Below, in pieces: positions 21,601 through 32,330 of a stretch of 64,000 bases of DNA (the stretch's first letter is position 1; each line of letters begins with the position of its first letter). The notes under the pieces were generated by a model, which saw nothing but the letters and a program-made list of their open reading frames with translations, ran no database searches and was not told the origin of the DNA. The position numbers and the translations under genes were made by a program. The stretch is taken from NCBI RefSeq assembly GCF_030272615.1, contig NC_081406.1, forward strand, positions 245,141,218 to 245,205,217, read 5' to 3'. The DNA is from Cryptomeria japonica. Taxonomy: Eukaryota; Streptophyta; Pinopsida; Cupressales; Cupressaceae.

Positions 21601-24206
21601 AATCCTTTCTTCGCATGGATCATATTAAAATCCTTTGTCAAATCTTTGAAAGGATTCGTAAATATCACATGTGCTTGAATCCCCGAAAATGTGTTTTTGG
21701 TGTGGATAGTGGAAAACTATTAGGATTCATAGTTTTGCATCATGGGATTGAGGTGGACACTAAGAAAATAGATGCTATTGTCAACATGCCACCTCCTAGA
21801 AATGTGTCTCAACTTAAAAGCTTACAAGGAAAGATTCAAGCTATTCGTAGGTTCGTGTCTCAGCTTGCGGATCGTACCTTTCCTTTTACTCAACTTCTTA
21901 AAAAGGATATCACTTTTCAATGGAATGAGGATTGTCAGCAAGCATTTGAAGATTTAAAAGTGTATTTGGCTAGTCCTCCTATTCTTCAACCTGCCGAACC
22001 TTCTAAACCCTTCCTTCTGTATACATCTGCTTCCTCTCATGCTCTCGCAGCATTATTGGCACAACATGATAAAGATGGTAAGGAGTGTCCGGTTTATTAT
22101 ATAAGTCGTACCTTACTCGATTATGAGACCCAATATTCTGCGATAGAAAAACAATGCTTGGCCTTGGTGTTTGCGACTCAGAAATTGAGACATTATCTCT
22201 TAAACTCAGAAGTCCACGTCATGGTAAAGTTTGATCCATTGAAGCATCTTTTCTCTAAAACTGATTTATCAGGATGCCTAGCTAAGTGGGTTATGATGTT
22301 AACTGAATTTGACCTTAAATTTGTTTCACAAAGAGCAATTAAAGGGCAAGCATTGACCGATCACCTAGCTGAGGCCCCTTCACCTTTCTCCTTCCCTAAC
22401 CCTGAGTCCTTTCCTGATGACTTCATTCTTTCTATAGAGAAAGATGAAACTTGGGAGTTATACTTTGATGGCTCTAAGTGTCGTACGGGATCGGGGGCAG
22501 GTGTTGTTCTGATTTCTCCTACAAAGAAACCCATTCCCTTATCCTATCGTCTAAATTTCCTGTGTACCAATAACATTGCTGAGTATGAGGCTCTTATAGC
22601 GGGAATAAAAGCAGCCTTAGCTCTGAACATAAAACACATACATATCTATGGAGATTCGCAATTGATTATAAGACAAGTAACAGGAATATATCAAGCAAAA
22701 CAAGACAAATTATCACAATATAAAGACCTTGCTATCTCTTTATTACAAAATTTTGATTCTTATACTATGGAACCCGTTCCTCGAAAAGATAATCGACATG
22801 CGGATGCAATGGCATGTGTGGCTTCTCTGGTATCTTTAGAGGACCCTGTGGTCGATCTTAAATTCATTATTCACAACCTTATTTCCCCAGCTATTGTAGA
22901 CGATTCTAGCTTGGTAACATGTTGTGATTTTATAGACTCAGATGAATGGTACTCGCATATCGTAAGATATTTGACCGATGGTACCTTTCCTGATTCCGCT
23001 AATAGGAACACTAGGGCTAGAATCCGCAAGCTATCTGCTAGGTATATCATTCTTTCTAATGTCCTTTACCGAAGGGGTTATGATGGTCTTCTGCTTCGTT
23101 GTCTTATCAAGTCGAAAATCCCTGTTGCTCTTGAAGAGGCACATTCAGGTGCCTGTGGGGGGCATTTTGGGGGCAAATCCTTGGTTCATAGATTGCTTCG
23201 TATGGGATACTATTGGCAAACTATGCAGAAGGATTCCTTTTCATTTGTTAAAAAATGTCATCAATGTCAACAACATAATAACCTGATCCATGCTCCTGCC
23301 CAAGAACTTCGTTCTCAAGTAGCTTCTTGGCCTTTCTCCGCATGGGGTTTGGATCTCATCGGAAAAATCTCTCCTCCTTCATCTCAAGGACACACCTTCA
23401 TTATAACCGCAACAGATTACTTTACGAAGTGGGTAGAGGCTATTCCCCTTCGCTCTACTACTGCTGAAGTGATTTGTCAATTTCTTCTAGAAAACATCAT
23501 TTCTCGATTCGAGATACCTTCTACTATAATCTTAGATAATGGGACATCATTTAAGAACAAGGACGTGAAGAAATTCCTCGAGAAGTATCATATCAAACAT
23601 CGATTTTCTACACCATACTATCCTCAGTCAAATGGTCAAGCCAAATCATCCAATAAGATAATTGAACAAATTCTTTGCAAAACCGTGAATAAGCATGGTA
23701 AGGATTGGAGTAACCAGCTAATCTATGCTCTTTGGGCTTACCGAACGAGTGTATGAATTGCCACAGGAACTACTCCTTATAATCTTGTTTATGGTGCTGA
23801 CGCTATTATGCCTTTAGAGCTAGAGATTCCATCACTTAGGGTTTCTCTCAAAGGTATAGTAGATGATGACTCTTATAGAGAACAACGACTTCAACAGCTT
23901 GAGATGCTTGATGAACAGCGTATAAATGCTCTTGAGCATATTCAAGCGTATCACAAAACTCTACAATGAAGCTATAATGATAAGGTTATTCAACGTTCCT
24001 TCCCAGTAGGTGACTTAGTCGTCTATGAGAATCAGCGCAATGTGAATGCCTTACCTGCAGAAAAGGGAAAATTTAGTCCTAATTGGCTTGGACCATATAT
24101 CGTTATTGAGGATTATGGATCAGGTGCTTACAAAATAGCGGATGTAGATGGTACGCCTCTTAAAGAACCTATCAATGCTATGCACTTGCGTAGATATTAT
24201 GCTTAA
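18627..24206 (+). pseudogene. pol: Element A polyprotein (protease, RT, two RNase H, integrase)
   Basis: One frame of 1860 codons is interrupted by only four stops: TGA 19758, TAG 20208, TGA 23754 and TGA 23967. Residues 1-225 show repeats (DELDEALDEFLNP and LLDDALDDF; three VQG-type units) but no Gag fold or zinc knuckle. Protease motif VDNGFGLNV lies near residue 346, and a G-patch-like segment (HGYHGKGCGAHEQGI) near 620-640. RT has FMDGFSGY and YVDD (about 985). A degenerate gypsy RNase H (about 1110-1235) is followed by a second RNase H with YFDGS, AEYEAL, GDSQL and ADAMA (about 1275-1402), the Tat hallmark. Integrase has an HHCC finger, D in GLDLIG and D in LDNGT, but the catalytic Glu is Lys (codon 23643-23645); a GPY motif (NWLGPYIV) lies near the end. 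It makes cDNA and inserts it in intact relatives. Confidence 0.9.
20459..20572 (+). other. G-patch-like segment in the A polyprotein
   Basis: Between protease and RT the frame reads GHGFRIFAKHGYHGKGCG, then AHEQGIRVPLE: spaced glycines and a QGI motif as in G-patch domains, which bind RNA or RNA helicases. G-patch segments are known after the protease in betaretroviruses and in some plant gypsy elements. The identification is from motif spacing only. Confidence 0.6.
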
Positions 24207-24807
24207 TTCTTCGTTCTTCATCTATCTTCTTTTCAATTCTTCAAACATTGGATAATATGTTAGTGTCTCTTAATTAAAGCAAAATAGAATTAAATGTTAT
24301 GTTGTTTAATCTATATTGCTTCGTTCCTGACAAGCGTGTCTTCTTACTTTATGGTTTTGTCTTGAATTCATTTATGTAAATTGTGAAAGATTTACATTCC
24401 ATTATGCTAGCATATTATACAGTGTCTTTATGTGTTAAGTAGAATCTTATCATGTTGTGTTTAAGTTCAGAATTAAATCACATTAGTTATATGATTCTTA
24501 GACTTAATGCATATGTCTTCCTTATCATCAATGTAGTACTTGATTAAATATTTAATTAAGTCACACATGTATCAATTTAATCATGGAGCATTGAGAAATC
24601 AATCACATGGAAATTAAATTCTGAACATACATGTACATTTACAAAATGAATTAGATTTAATCAAAACAAAATATACATTTAAGCATTAAAGATAACACAT
24701 TTGAGACAAAAGAGAAGCATGTATATATACATATATATATGTGTGGATCGTATACAAATATAGGTCACTGTATATCCAAAATGTGACCTCTCTTTTACAT
24801 CATAAAA
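24207..24807. other. Non-coding region between pol and the convergent antisense gene
   Basis: AT-rich, no open frame of note. It aligns with the reverse complement of 50440-51145 in element C. Both genes end here, so it must hold the 3' ends of two convergent transcripts. A short TATATA tract lies near 24722-24740. Confidence 0.6.
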
Positions 24808-25487
24808 TCATCTCCTATCCCTAGGACTGGTGGCTGGAGAGTGTCAACTGGACGCTCCCTCCTGATCTGGCCGTGAAGGTGGACCCATGGGTGTATAGCG
24901 AGATACAGACCGTGAGTGACTCCGAGAGGAACTCCTACGATCCCTATCCATAAGGATCGCGCGATAGGTGGTAGCCTCGGCCTGAGCTGCTGCTAGATCT
25001 CACCGCGCCCACTGAAGGTCCTCTGATAGGACTCTCTCTCTCTCTCCCTCCATATGTCTACCTGAACTCGGAATGGGGAAAACAAGTCCTCATGCCGACC
25101 CGCGTTCCCCTGAGGCCTATAGGCAATCTGTGAGGAACTGGGGATCTGTGCTATCGTGGAAATGTCTGTCACTGCCTACTGAATCAAGGAACGCCACTCC
25201 TGCACCTTAGCTGTAGCAGTAGAATAGATTTTTTTGTATTAGTACCATTCTATATCATCAAAACATTAATAATCAATTTAAACCTACTATACCTGGGTCT
25301 CCCTCGCGCCAGTAGGGATCATGATACGGTAGCATCTGTGATTGGGATCTACTAGGCTCCCCTCACTCGACTAATCTGTACACGATGGGTGTAGGCTGGG
25401 CTGTACTAGGAACAGGTCTCTGTATCACCTCATGTTCCCCCTATTGGCGAATATGAGGAGGATCCAGAGCTATGGTATCATCCCCTG

Positions 25488-25625
25488 AATGGTGAGGAGC
25501 TGCATCTGACTCCTCCTCATCATCTCTATCCTCATCTGCATCTGACTCCTCCTCATCATCTCTATCCTCATCTGCATCTGACTCCTCCTCATCATCTCTA
25601 TCCTCATCTGCATCTAACTCCTCCT
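25488..25625 (-). repeat. 36-bp coding tandem repeat (acidic tail)
   Basis: About 3.5 copies of a 36-bp unit encode 12-residue blocks of the form ESDADEDRDDEE. They lie in frame in exon 2 of the antisense gene. Element C has an acidic tail in the same place without the regular repeat, so the array expanded in A's line. Confidence 0.85.
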
Positions 25626-27109
25626 CATCATCAGTTCTCTCCTCCTCGTCCTCATCTCCATCTATGTCCTCCTCCTCCTCGGCGCTAGGCCGATCGCCTG
25701 TAGGTGGATCAGGATCTCCCGCCTCCTCATGACCCTCTCCCTCCTCTGGCTCCTCTGACCTAGATCCCTGGTCCTCATCTCGGTCTCCATGTCTCCATGG
25801 GCCTGGATGGCCTGTCGGGTGATCTGGTGGAAAGATAGGACCTGGATATGATCTCATAAACCATGAGACATACCTACACTATGCTCCAGGCTCTACAGAA
25901 TAATCAGTGACTACATCCTGATTAGATCCCTCTATATCCGTAGTCTCGATGTCATCTATCGTCGGTCTCGCTACTGCTCTAGGTCTGGGAAGGACCCGTG
26001 AGTGTCAAGTATAGATGGGCACATCGACTGGAACACACTGCTCTAGCCCGAACTGCCTCCGTACTCGGTCAAAGTAGAAAGGGACTATGATGTGTGAATA
26101 TCATCCTCGCAGTAGGTGGTTCCTCTGTAGGCATGCTAACTGTCTCTCCATACCATCCCATCTGTGCATCCGTAGGTAAGGTCTCCACACTGTCACCTCG
26201 GCTGTCAGTCTATCAAAAATCACTCTCCAATATAAAAAATCTCCAAATCTCCACTCATTGGTAAGTGGATAAGCGAACACCCTAGGTCGCTCGCTCGCTG
26301 TACTCAGCAGAAAGCCGATGGGCCTGGTGCATGTGAAGTGCTCTAAAATCCACACCTGTAGAAGTGTGCATGTCATCAAACTGAACCCCTGTCCAAATAC
26401 ATACTCCTCAAGGTCGTGATAGAGATGTGCAAGCATACTCCGACCCTAAGCATACACTCTCCTGTGTCTCTCCATCGCTCTGATACACCATGTGAGACCC
26501 CCATGCATGTGCGTCCCTCGCCCATTAAGGTAGACCGCTAGTGCTATGATGGCTATCATAAGGTGTCTCAGAAGGGGTACCTCCCCTGTAGGATGTAAGA
26601 GCCAGCTGACCATGATGCGACCTCTCATCTCGCTCGGCATGACTCTCCCTATGCAATACACTTGCTCCCTCTGATGATCCTCCGCGGACCGATCGGTCAT
26701 GTATGTAACAGTCGCTCCTCTGATAGGAAGACGAAGTATATGGTACACATCCTCGAGTGTGACCATCAACTCCCCTACTGGAAGATGAAATGTGCATGTG
26801 TCAGGATCCCATCGCTCCATCAATGCCATCAGCATCGCAGGATGGAACCGAATGGCTGGCATGAGGATCACATACCATAATCCTACTATTGACAATGTGT
26901 CTCTCTCTGACTGAGTAAGCCGCAGAATCTAATCTCGCAAACTGTGAAGAATATGTCCCGCTGTATGCTCTCTCATGTACGGAAGGCCCTGCAACACAAA
27001 AACATAACCGTAATCAGTACTCGATCATCAAAATCACTAATGCAAACTATCGAACATCGTGTGCTAGTCCTGAAACCCCTCGCCAAGCCCTGATTGGGGA
27101 CCATAGTGT

Positions 27110-27275
27110 CCTGTTAGGGACCATGGCACCCTGTCAGGGACCATGGCGCCCTGAGGGGACCATGGCGCCCTGTCGGGGACCATGGCGCCCTGAAGGGACC
27201 ATGGTGCCCTTGTCAGGGACCATGGTGCCCTGGGGGGACCAGGGCACCCCACAGGGACCATGGCGCCCTAGGTGG
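27110..27275. repeat. Minisatellite in intron 1 of the A antisense gene
   Basis: Eight or more copies of an ~18-bp unit around GGGACCATGGCGCCCTG run between acceptor 26989 and donor 27360 of the antisense gene. NcoI-like CCATGG and palindromic GGCGCC cores alternate. Related arrays occupy the same intron in C. Confidence 0.85.
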
Positions 27276-27520
27276 GCCCCGAGTCAGCCTTTAGGGCCCG
27301 CATACGATCACAGAAAAGTCAAAATGCAGAAAATCAAAAGTCAAAGTTCAGTCAACTCACCTCGTCTAGTGGCTCGTCGTCAATCACGGCCTGGCGCAGG
27401 ATCTCAACCCTCGTGGGACGCTCCGGTCATCGTGAAGGCATGATGATAGCTATGTGGGCTCCACTGCAATGAATAGTACTCAGAATCAACAAAGTGACAA
27501 ATGCAAGTGTCTCTTTCAAG

Positions 27521-27527
27521 GTATATA
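27521..27527 (-). promoter_or_regulatory. TATA box of the antisense PMD gene in A
   Basis: On the minus strand TATATAC lies 80 bp before the ATG at 27441. Spacing matches that in C and E. It sits inside the element, upstream of the 3' LTR, so the gene appears to have its own promoter rather than to use the LTR. Confidence 0.6.
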
Positions 27528-28004
27528 CGTTCATTCCTGTACCTTTATTTTCAAAACCCTAATTTTCCTCTTTCACTCATTTCATCATAACTTGAGTTTG
27601 GGAGATGCGATTTCCGAACCGTTTGTTGCACAGGAATCGTATTTTCATTCCCTTACTCTCGGGATGTTCCAAAAAGTGCTCTGATGAAGCCTTTTCAGGG
27701 AACATCCCTCATCAATACTCTCTTACACAATTTGTCGTAAGTAAACATGCTACCCTGTTTCACCTCCCTAATAAGCAAGTCGAAACAGGGGGGGCATACA
27801 GCTACTCACAAATTTCATCACTTTCCTTAGTAAGCATTAGGTGATTTTTGTGATCTAACGTGTGTTTTGTAGGGTGCGGTTCCTAACTGTGTACTGCAGA
27901 TGCCGCTGGGGGCTTCGTCCGACAACTTATGGATATATCCTTTTTCAATTAATGTTTACTTTCTGTACTTTAGCTTGCATATGCACGTAGTACTCATATG
28001 ACCG

Positions 28005-28021
28005 CTAAAGTGGGGGCTAAA
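28005..28021 (+). other. Polypurine tract of element A
   Basis: CTAAAGTGGGGGCTAAA ends directly before the TG of the 3' LTR. Confidence 0.9.
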
Positions 28022-29684
28022 TGTAACATCATAAATTGTACGCACTTGCTAAAGCAGTATAATTTAACACCTAGTTTAGCACCTGCCTTGGCGCAGTTGC
28101 ACTTTGCATTGCATTTCCCCTTTAGCACTTAATTAATCGAATTAATTAGGTCTAAAGGTTCTATTTCACCATTTTCCACATCACAAAGTCGGGCCCTTCC
28201 GTTAAAGCGTGCCCCTTTCATTTTATTCCTCCAATACATCACTTAATCAAAAACCCTAATTAGGCCCTATTCTGAGCTTGGGGGCTTGATTTCGGGGGTC
28301 AAAACATCTCGAAATCACCTGTAACTTCGGGATTCTCTCTAAAATCATCATATCTGACGGCCCTGAAAATTTGGTGAAAAGTTGTCGGGACCGTGGCGCC
28401 CGGAGTGCACACGGTCCCGGACATTTTTCCCAAAATTTTAGGAGCGCGATCCAATCATAAAATAAAGCTTAACCCCAAGAAATTGGTGGGATATTCAATC
28501 TCTAGGTCGGCCAAAAGACGAAATTGCGACCTAGGGTTTCATACATAAGAGCTCTCTTTCTTCATTTGAAGGGATCAGATTTTGGTTTCCAGGAACTTCA
28601 TATGCAGCGAAAGAGCAGATCTTTGAAGACTTCAACATCTTACAACATCCCTCTATCAAACATTCATCAATTTTATTCATCCATTTAGGGCTTGGAAGAC
28701 ATTGAAGAACAATAGGAGATTACCGACTGAAGATTGGCTTGTACCTCTCCCTTGAGGGTTGGGTATGATTTCATGTTGTTTTCATGTCTTTGCATAAAGC
28801 TTCAATATATCCTTCATTCATGCTTTAGATCACTTTGCATCTTGATTTAGAGCATTTACATTATCATTTACAAGCAATTAGGGTTTACTTTCTAGGTTGC
28901 TCTAGTTTGCTTTCTTGCATTTTAGGACCTTGCACACACACTAGGTCTGCACACACAATACATTTTACAAAACAACTTGGCTATTCGTGGAGGTGGAAAT
29001 CATCGAAGCGGGGGTTTGACTAAGGCAAAACCCTATATAGCCGCCCATACCCCCTTTTTCAGATATCATTACAGGTTTCGGGATTCGGACGACGCCGCGG
29101 GATACAGATCCGGAGAGAGAAGGTCGAGATAGCACTCTGTATCAAATTGCAGAGTAGAAGACTAGGACAGGGGCGCTAGGCGCCCTGGTCCTACCAGGAC
29201 AAGGGCGCTGGGCGCCCTGGTCCCTAGGACAAAGGCGCTGGGCGCCCTGGTCCTCCGGACAAACAGCTTTCAAACAGCTTCCCGACAGTGTTTCAGAGTG
29301 CAGAACGACAGTTTCCGGTGCAATTTTCAGGACAGTGGCGCCCGCGCCCCCGTCCCGCACATTTTCAGTCCGATTTTGACTCCGGGTACACATCTGCATT
29401 CTTATTTCATCCTTGTATTTACAGCTATTCATTTTTTAATCTCAATTCTGCAATCTTGTTATTAGTTCATACTTGCATTTTGGGATTAGGGTTTGAACTT
29501 GCATTACTTGATCTTACAATTTCAACAAGGGAATAGAAATCCTAATAGATATCCCATGGCTCTCTCTTTCACAAAATGAAGTAGCCAATTGTGCGATATC
29601 TCTAGGCTCTTTCGTATTCCGTAATGTGTGTCAAAAGGTAGGATTAGGGCATGATTAACCTAGTCTCGCTTTTTCCCCCACACA
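28022..29684 (+). repeat. 3' LTR of element A
   Basis: Identical in length to the 5' copy. Differences are mostly C/T and G/A. It is followed at once by the GGGAG duplication and then B's protease frame. Confidence 0.95.
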
Positions 29685-29689
29685 GGGAG

Positions 29690-32330
29690 GATATCTGGTC
29701 ATTTTGGGTCGACTTTGGCTTGCTACAGCTGATGCATATATTGGGTGTAGATCAGGGGATATGACTATTTCAGATGGGATTTCTACAAAAACATTATCCT
29801 TGTATTCTCCAGCACAACCCTAGCTTGAACAACAACAAGTCGTTTAGCCTATCTTGGGAGAAGAATCTGAAGAAATTGACTCTATTAATCACCTTATGAT
29901 GATTAATAGAGGACCACTCATGGAGTTATATGATGAGGAATCAATTCTTTATAAAATCCTGATAAATGAATTAATAGAAGAGCAAAAATTGCAGGAATTG
30001 GTTCTGAATATTGCAGGTTTGGACTTTCCTGCAGCCACTGATATATTGCATACTTTGTTGCCGCAGGAATTATCTTCTTCTCATTTTTTTGATATAAACC
30101 AGATTGATCTTACTATTAAGATAGAGGTGAAATGGAATAAATATTTGAATATCAATAGAGATCTATCAGATACTCAAAAAGAGGGCCTTGTGGAGTTGCT
30201 GAAACTTCATAAAAATGCTTTTGCATGGGACTACAAGGATATGAATGGGATTGATCCAGTAGTTTGTACCCACCGTATTTATATAAAGGATGAGTGTTGC
30301 CCACTTAGACAACCTCACAGAAGAGTCAATCCCACCGTGAAGGAGATAGTTAAAGAAGAATTGTAGAAATTGTTAAAAGTTGGTTTTATCCATCCTATCT
30401 CTGACAGTCAATGGGTATCACCTCTAGTGATAGCCCCTAAAAAGGATGAAAATGGAGGGTATGTGTTGATTATACAGCTCTGAACTTAGCAACAAGAAAA
30501 GATCATTTTCCATTACCATTTGTGGATCAGGTATTGGATTCTCTAGCTGGTAAAAGATATTTTTCATTCCTTGATGGATTTAGTGGCTACAATCAGATCC
30601 AGATAGCCCCCGAGGATCAAGAGAAGACAACATTTACTTGCCCATGGGGCATGTACGCATATTCTGTTCTTCCTTTTGGGTTGTGTAATGCTCCAGCCAC
30701 TTTTCAAAGAGTAGTGATCATTATATCTTCTGATATTTCTCAAGATATTATGGAAATTTACATGGATGACTTTACAACCTATGGTTTTGAATTTGAGCAA
30801 GCATTGGGTAATCTGAAGAAAGTTTTGCAGCAATGTGAAGACTTCAATTTGTCTTTAAACAGTGAGAAGTGTTTCATCATGATGGAAGAAGGAATAATCC
30901 CTTGTCATCATATATTTGTACAAGGAATACAGGTGGATCCAACAAAGATTGAGGTCATTCAGCATATTAATGACCCTGTGAAGCAAAAAGATGTAAGAAG
31001 TTTTCTTAGTCATGTTGGCTACTACAGACAGTTTATCAAAGATTTCAGTAAAATTGCAAGTCCCTTATATTCATTGCTTACTAAAGATGCAGAATTTAAA
31101 TGGACCTCAGCATACAATGAAGCTTTCTTAAAGCTTAAGCATGCTTTGACTCAAGCACCAGTTCTTAAAGGGCCAAATTGGTCTCTGCCATTCCAGATCT
31201 ATATAGATGCTTCTGATTATGCAATAGGAGCAGTGTTAGGACAAAAAATTAACAAATTAGAAAATGCAATATTTTATATTAGCAAGAATTTGTAGGGACT
31301 TGAATTGAATTACACAATTACTGAAATGGAAATGCTAGCTGTCATATATGCACTTAATAAATTTAGACACTATATCACAGGATATCCTATATTTGTGCAT
31401 ACAGATCACACTGCAATTAGATATCTCATGAATAAGCCATCAATCACTAGTAGATTAGCTCGCTGGTTATTGTTGATACAGGAATTTGATATCATAGTTG
31501 TTGATAAACTAGGGAAGTCTAATGTGGTTGCAGATTATCTTTCACGTCTTCAATTGCAAGAAGATTCTACAATAATAGATGACACTTTTCGAGATGAACA
31601 TTTGTTTCTCATTCAAGCTCACACTCCTTGGTATGCTGATATTGCCAACTATTTAGCTACAGCTAAGATGCCAATTTATTTCTCTCCTAAGGAAATAAGG
31701 TTGCTAGTTGAAAAAAGTTTTAACTTCTCATGGATTGCAGATTGTCTATTTTATACTGGACCTGACCAATTCATGCGAAGATGTGTCAGAGAAGATGAAA
31801 CATATGACATCTTGCATGCATGTCATGATGAGCCATGTGGAGATCATTTTGCTGCCAAAAGAACATCACTGAAAATACTCAATACAAGATACTATTGGCC
31901 CACATTACATAAGGATGCAATACAGTACACACAAAAATGTGACAGATGTCAGTGAATGGGAAGACCTACAAAATCTGGTGAGATGCCACTATATCCTCAA
32001 ATATCAGTTGCGCCATTTGACAAGTGGGGATTAGATTTTGTTGGCCCAATTGATCCACCTTCTAATAGAAGATCTTATATCTTGGTATGTACAGACTACG
32101 TAACAAAATGGGTAGAAGCTCATGCCATGACACATGCAAGAGATAATAAGGTAGCTGAGTTTCTTTATGAAGATATATTTACAAGATATGAAGTACCAAG
32201 GGAAATTGTCTCAGACCAGGGACTGCAATTTACTTCAACATTGATAAAGGCTTTGGTCAATGAATACAATGTAAGGCGCAACATCCACAAGCTAATGGAC
32301 AAGTAGAAGTTACAAATCAGGGAAAACTTT
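29690..32330 (+). pseudogene. pol: Element B pol: RT, RNase H, integrase
   Basis: The protease frame resumes at 29690 (GYLVILGR) after A. RT spans about 30130-30980, with SFLDGFSGYNQ and YMDDFT, the latter typical of Athila-like elements. A frameshift near 30460 and TAG stops at 30364 and 31293 break it. A single gypsy RNase H follows (QIYIDASDYAIGAVLG, then EMEMLAVIYAL and FVHTDHTAI). Integrase has the zinc finger (ending KCDRCQ, 31910-31952), first catalytic D in LDFVGP, second in VSDQG, and the HPQANGQVE segment reached only after a further frameshift near 32270. The frame dies near 32330 before the integrase C-terminus, so this protein is truncated. No second RNase H is present, which separates B from A and C. 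Confidence 0.85.

Larger units (their letters stand above)
24808..27441 (-). pseudogene. Antisense PMD gene of element A (three exons)
   Basis: Exon 1 is 27441-27361 (81 nt, donor GTGAGT), exon 2 26988-25293 (acceptor GTTGCAG, donor GTATAG) and exon 3 25210-24808 (acceptor GCTACAG). Phases are 0 and 1, the same as in C, and exon 1 has the same length. Exon 2 encodes the PMD core (VGLWYVILMPAIRFHP, MALMERWDPDT, VTLEDVYHILRLP, HMHGGL) and an acidic tail with three 12-residue repeats. Exon 3 encodes a possible coiled coil (WRERERVLSEDLQWAR) and an Arg/Ser-rich end (RRSSSRSHSRS). PMD proteins are thought to act in the nucleus in transposon and gene silencing; a role here is unknown. Stops occur in exon 1 and several times in exon 2, so this copy is broken. 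TAG at 26448-26446 and TGA at 26007-26005 are shared with C. Confidence 0.8.
16788..29684 (+). mobile_element. Element A: full-length Tat-lineage element with antisense PMD gene
   Basis: LTRs 16788-18450 and 28022-29684 are both 1663 bp and flanked by a perfect duplication GGGAG (16783-16787 and 29685-29689). It is inserted in B's protease frame. Order: LTR, primer site, polyprotein 18627-24206, antisense PMD gene 27441-24808, polypurine tract, LTR. By eye the LTRs differ at about 40-45 of 1663 positions (~2.6%), mostly transitions, so this is the youngest large insertion along with D. A second RNase H in pol places it in the Tat lineage. Total length is 12.9 kb. Confidence 0.95.

Noticed and set aside
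27110..27275. CRISPR-like appearance of the regularly repeated GGACCATGGCGCC units
   Set aside because: Units are contiguous or nearly so, with no unique spacers, in a plant retrotransposon intron; this is a minisatellite.
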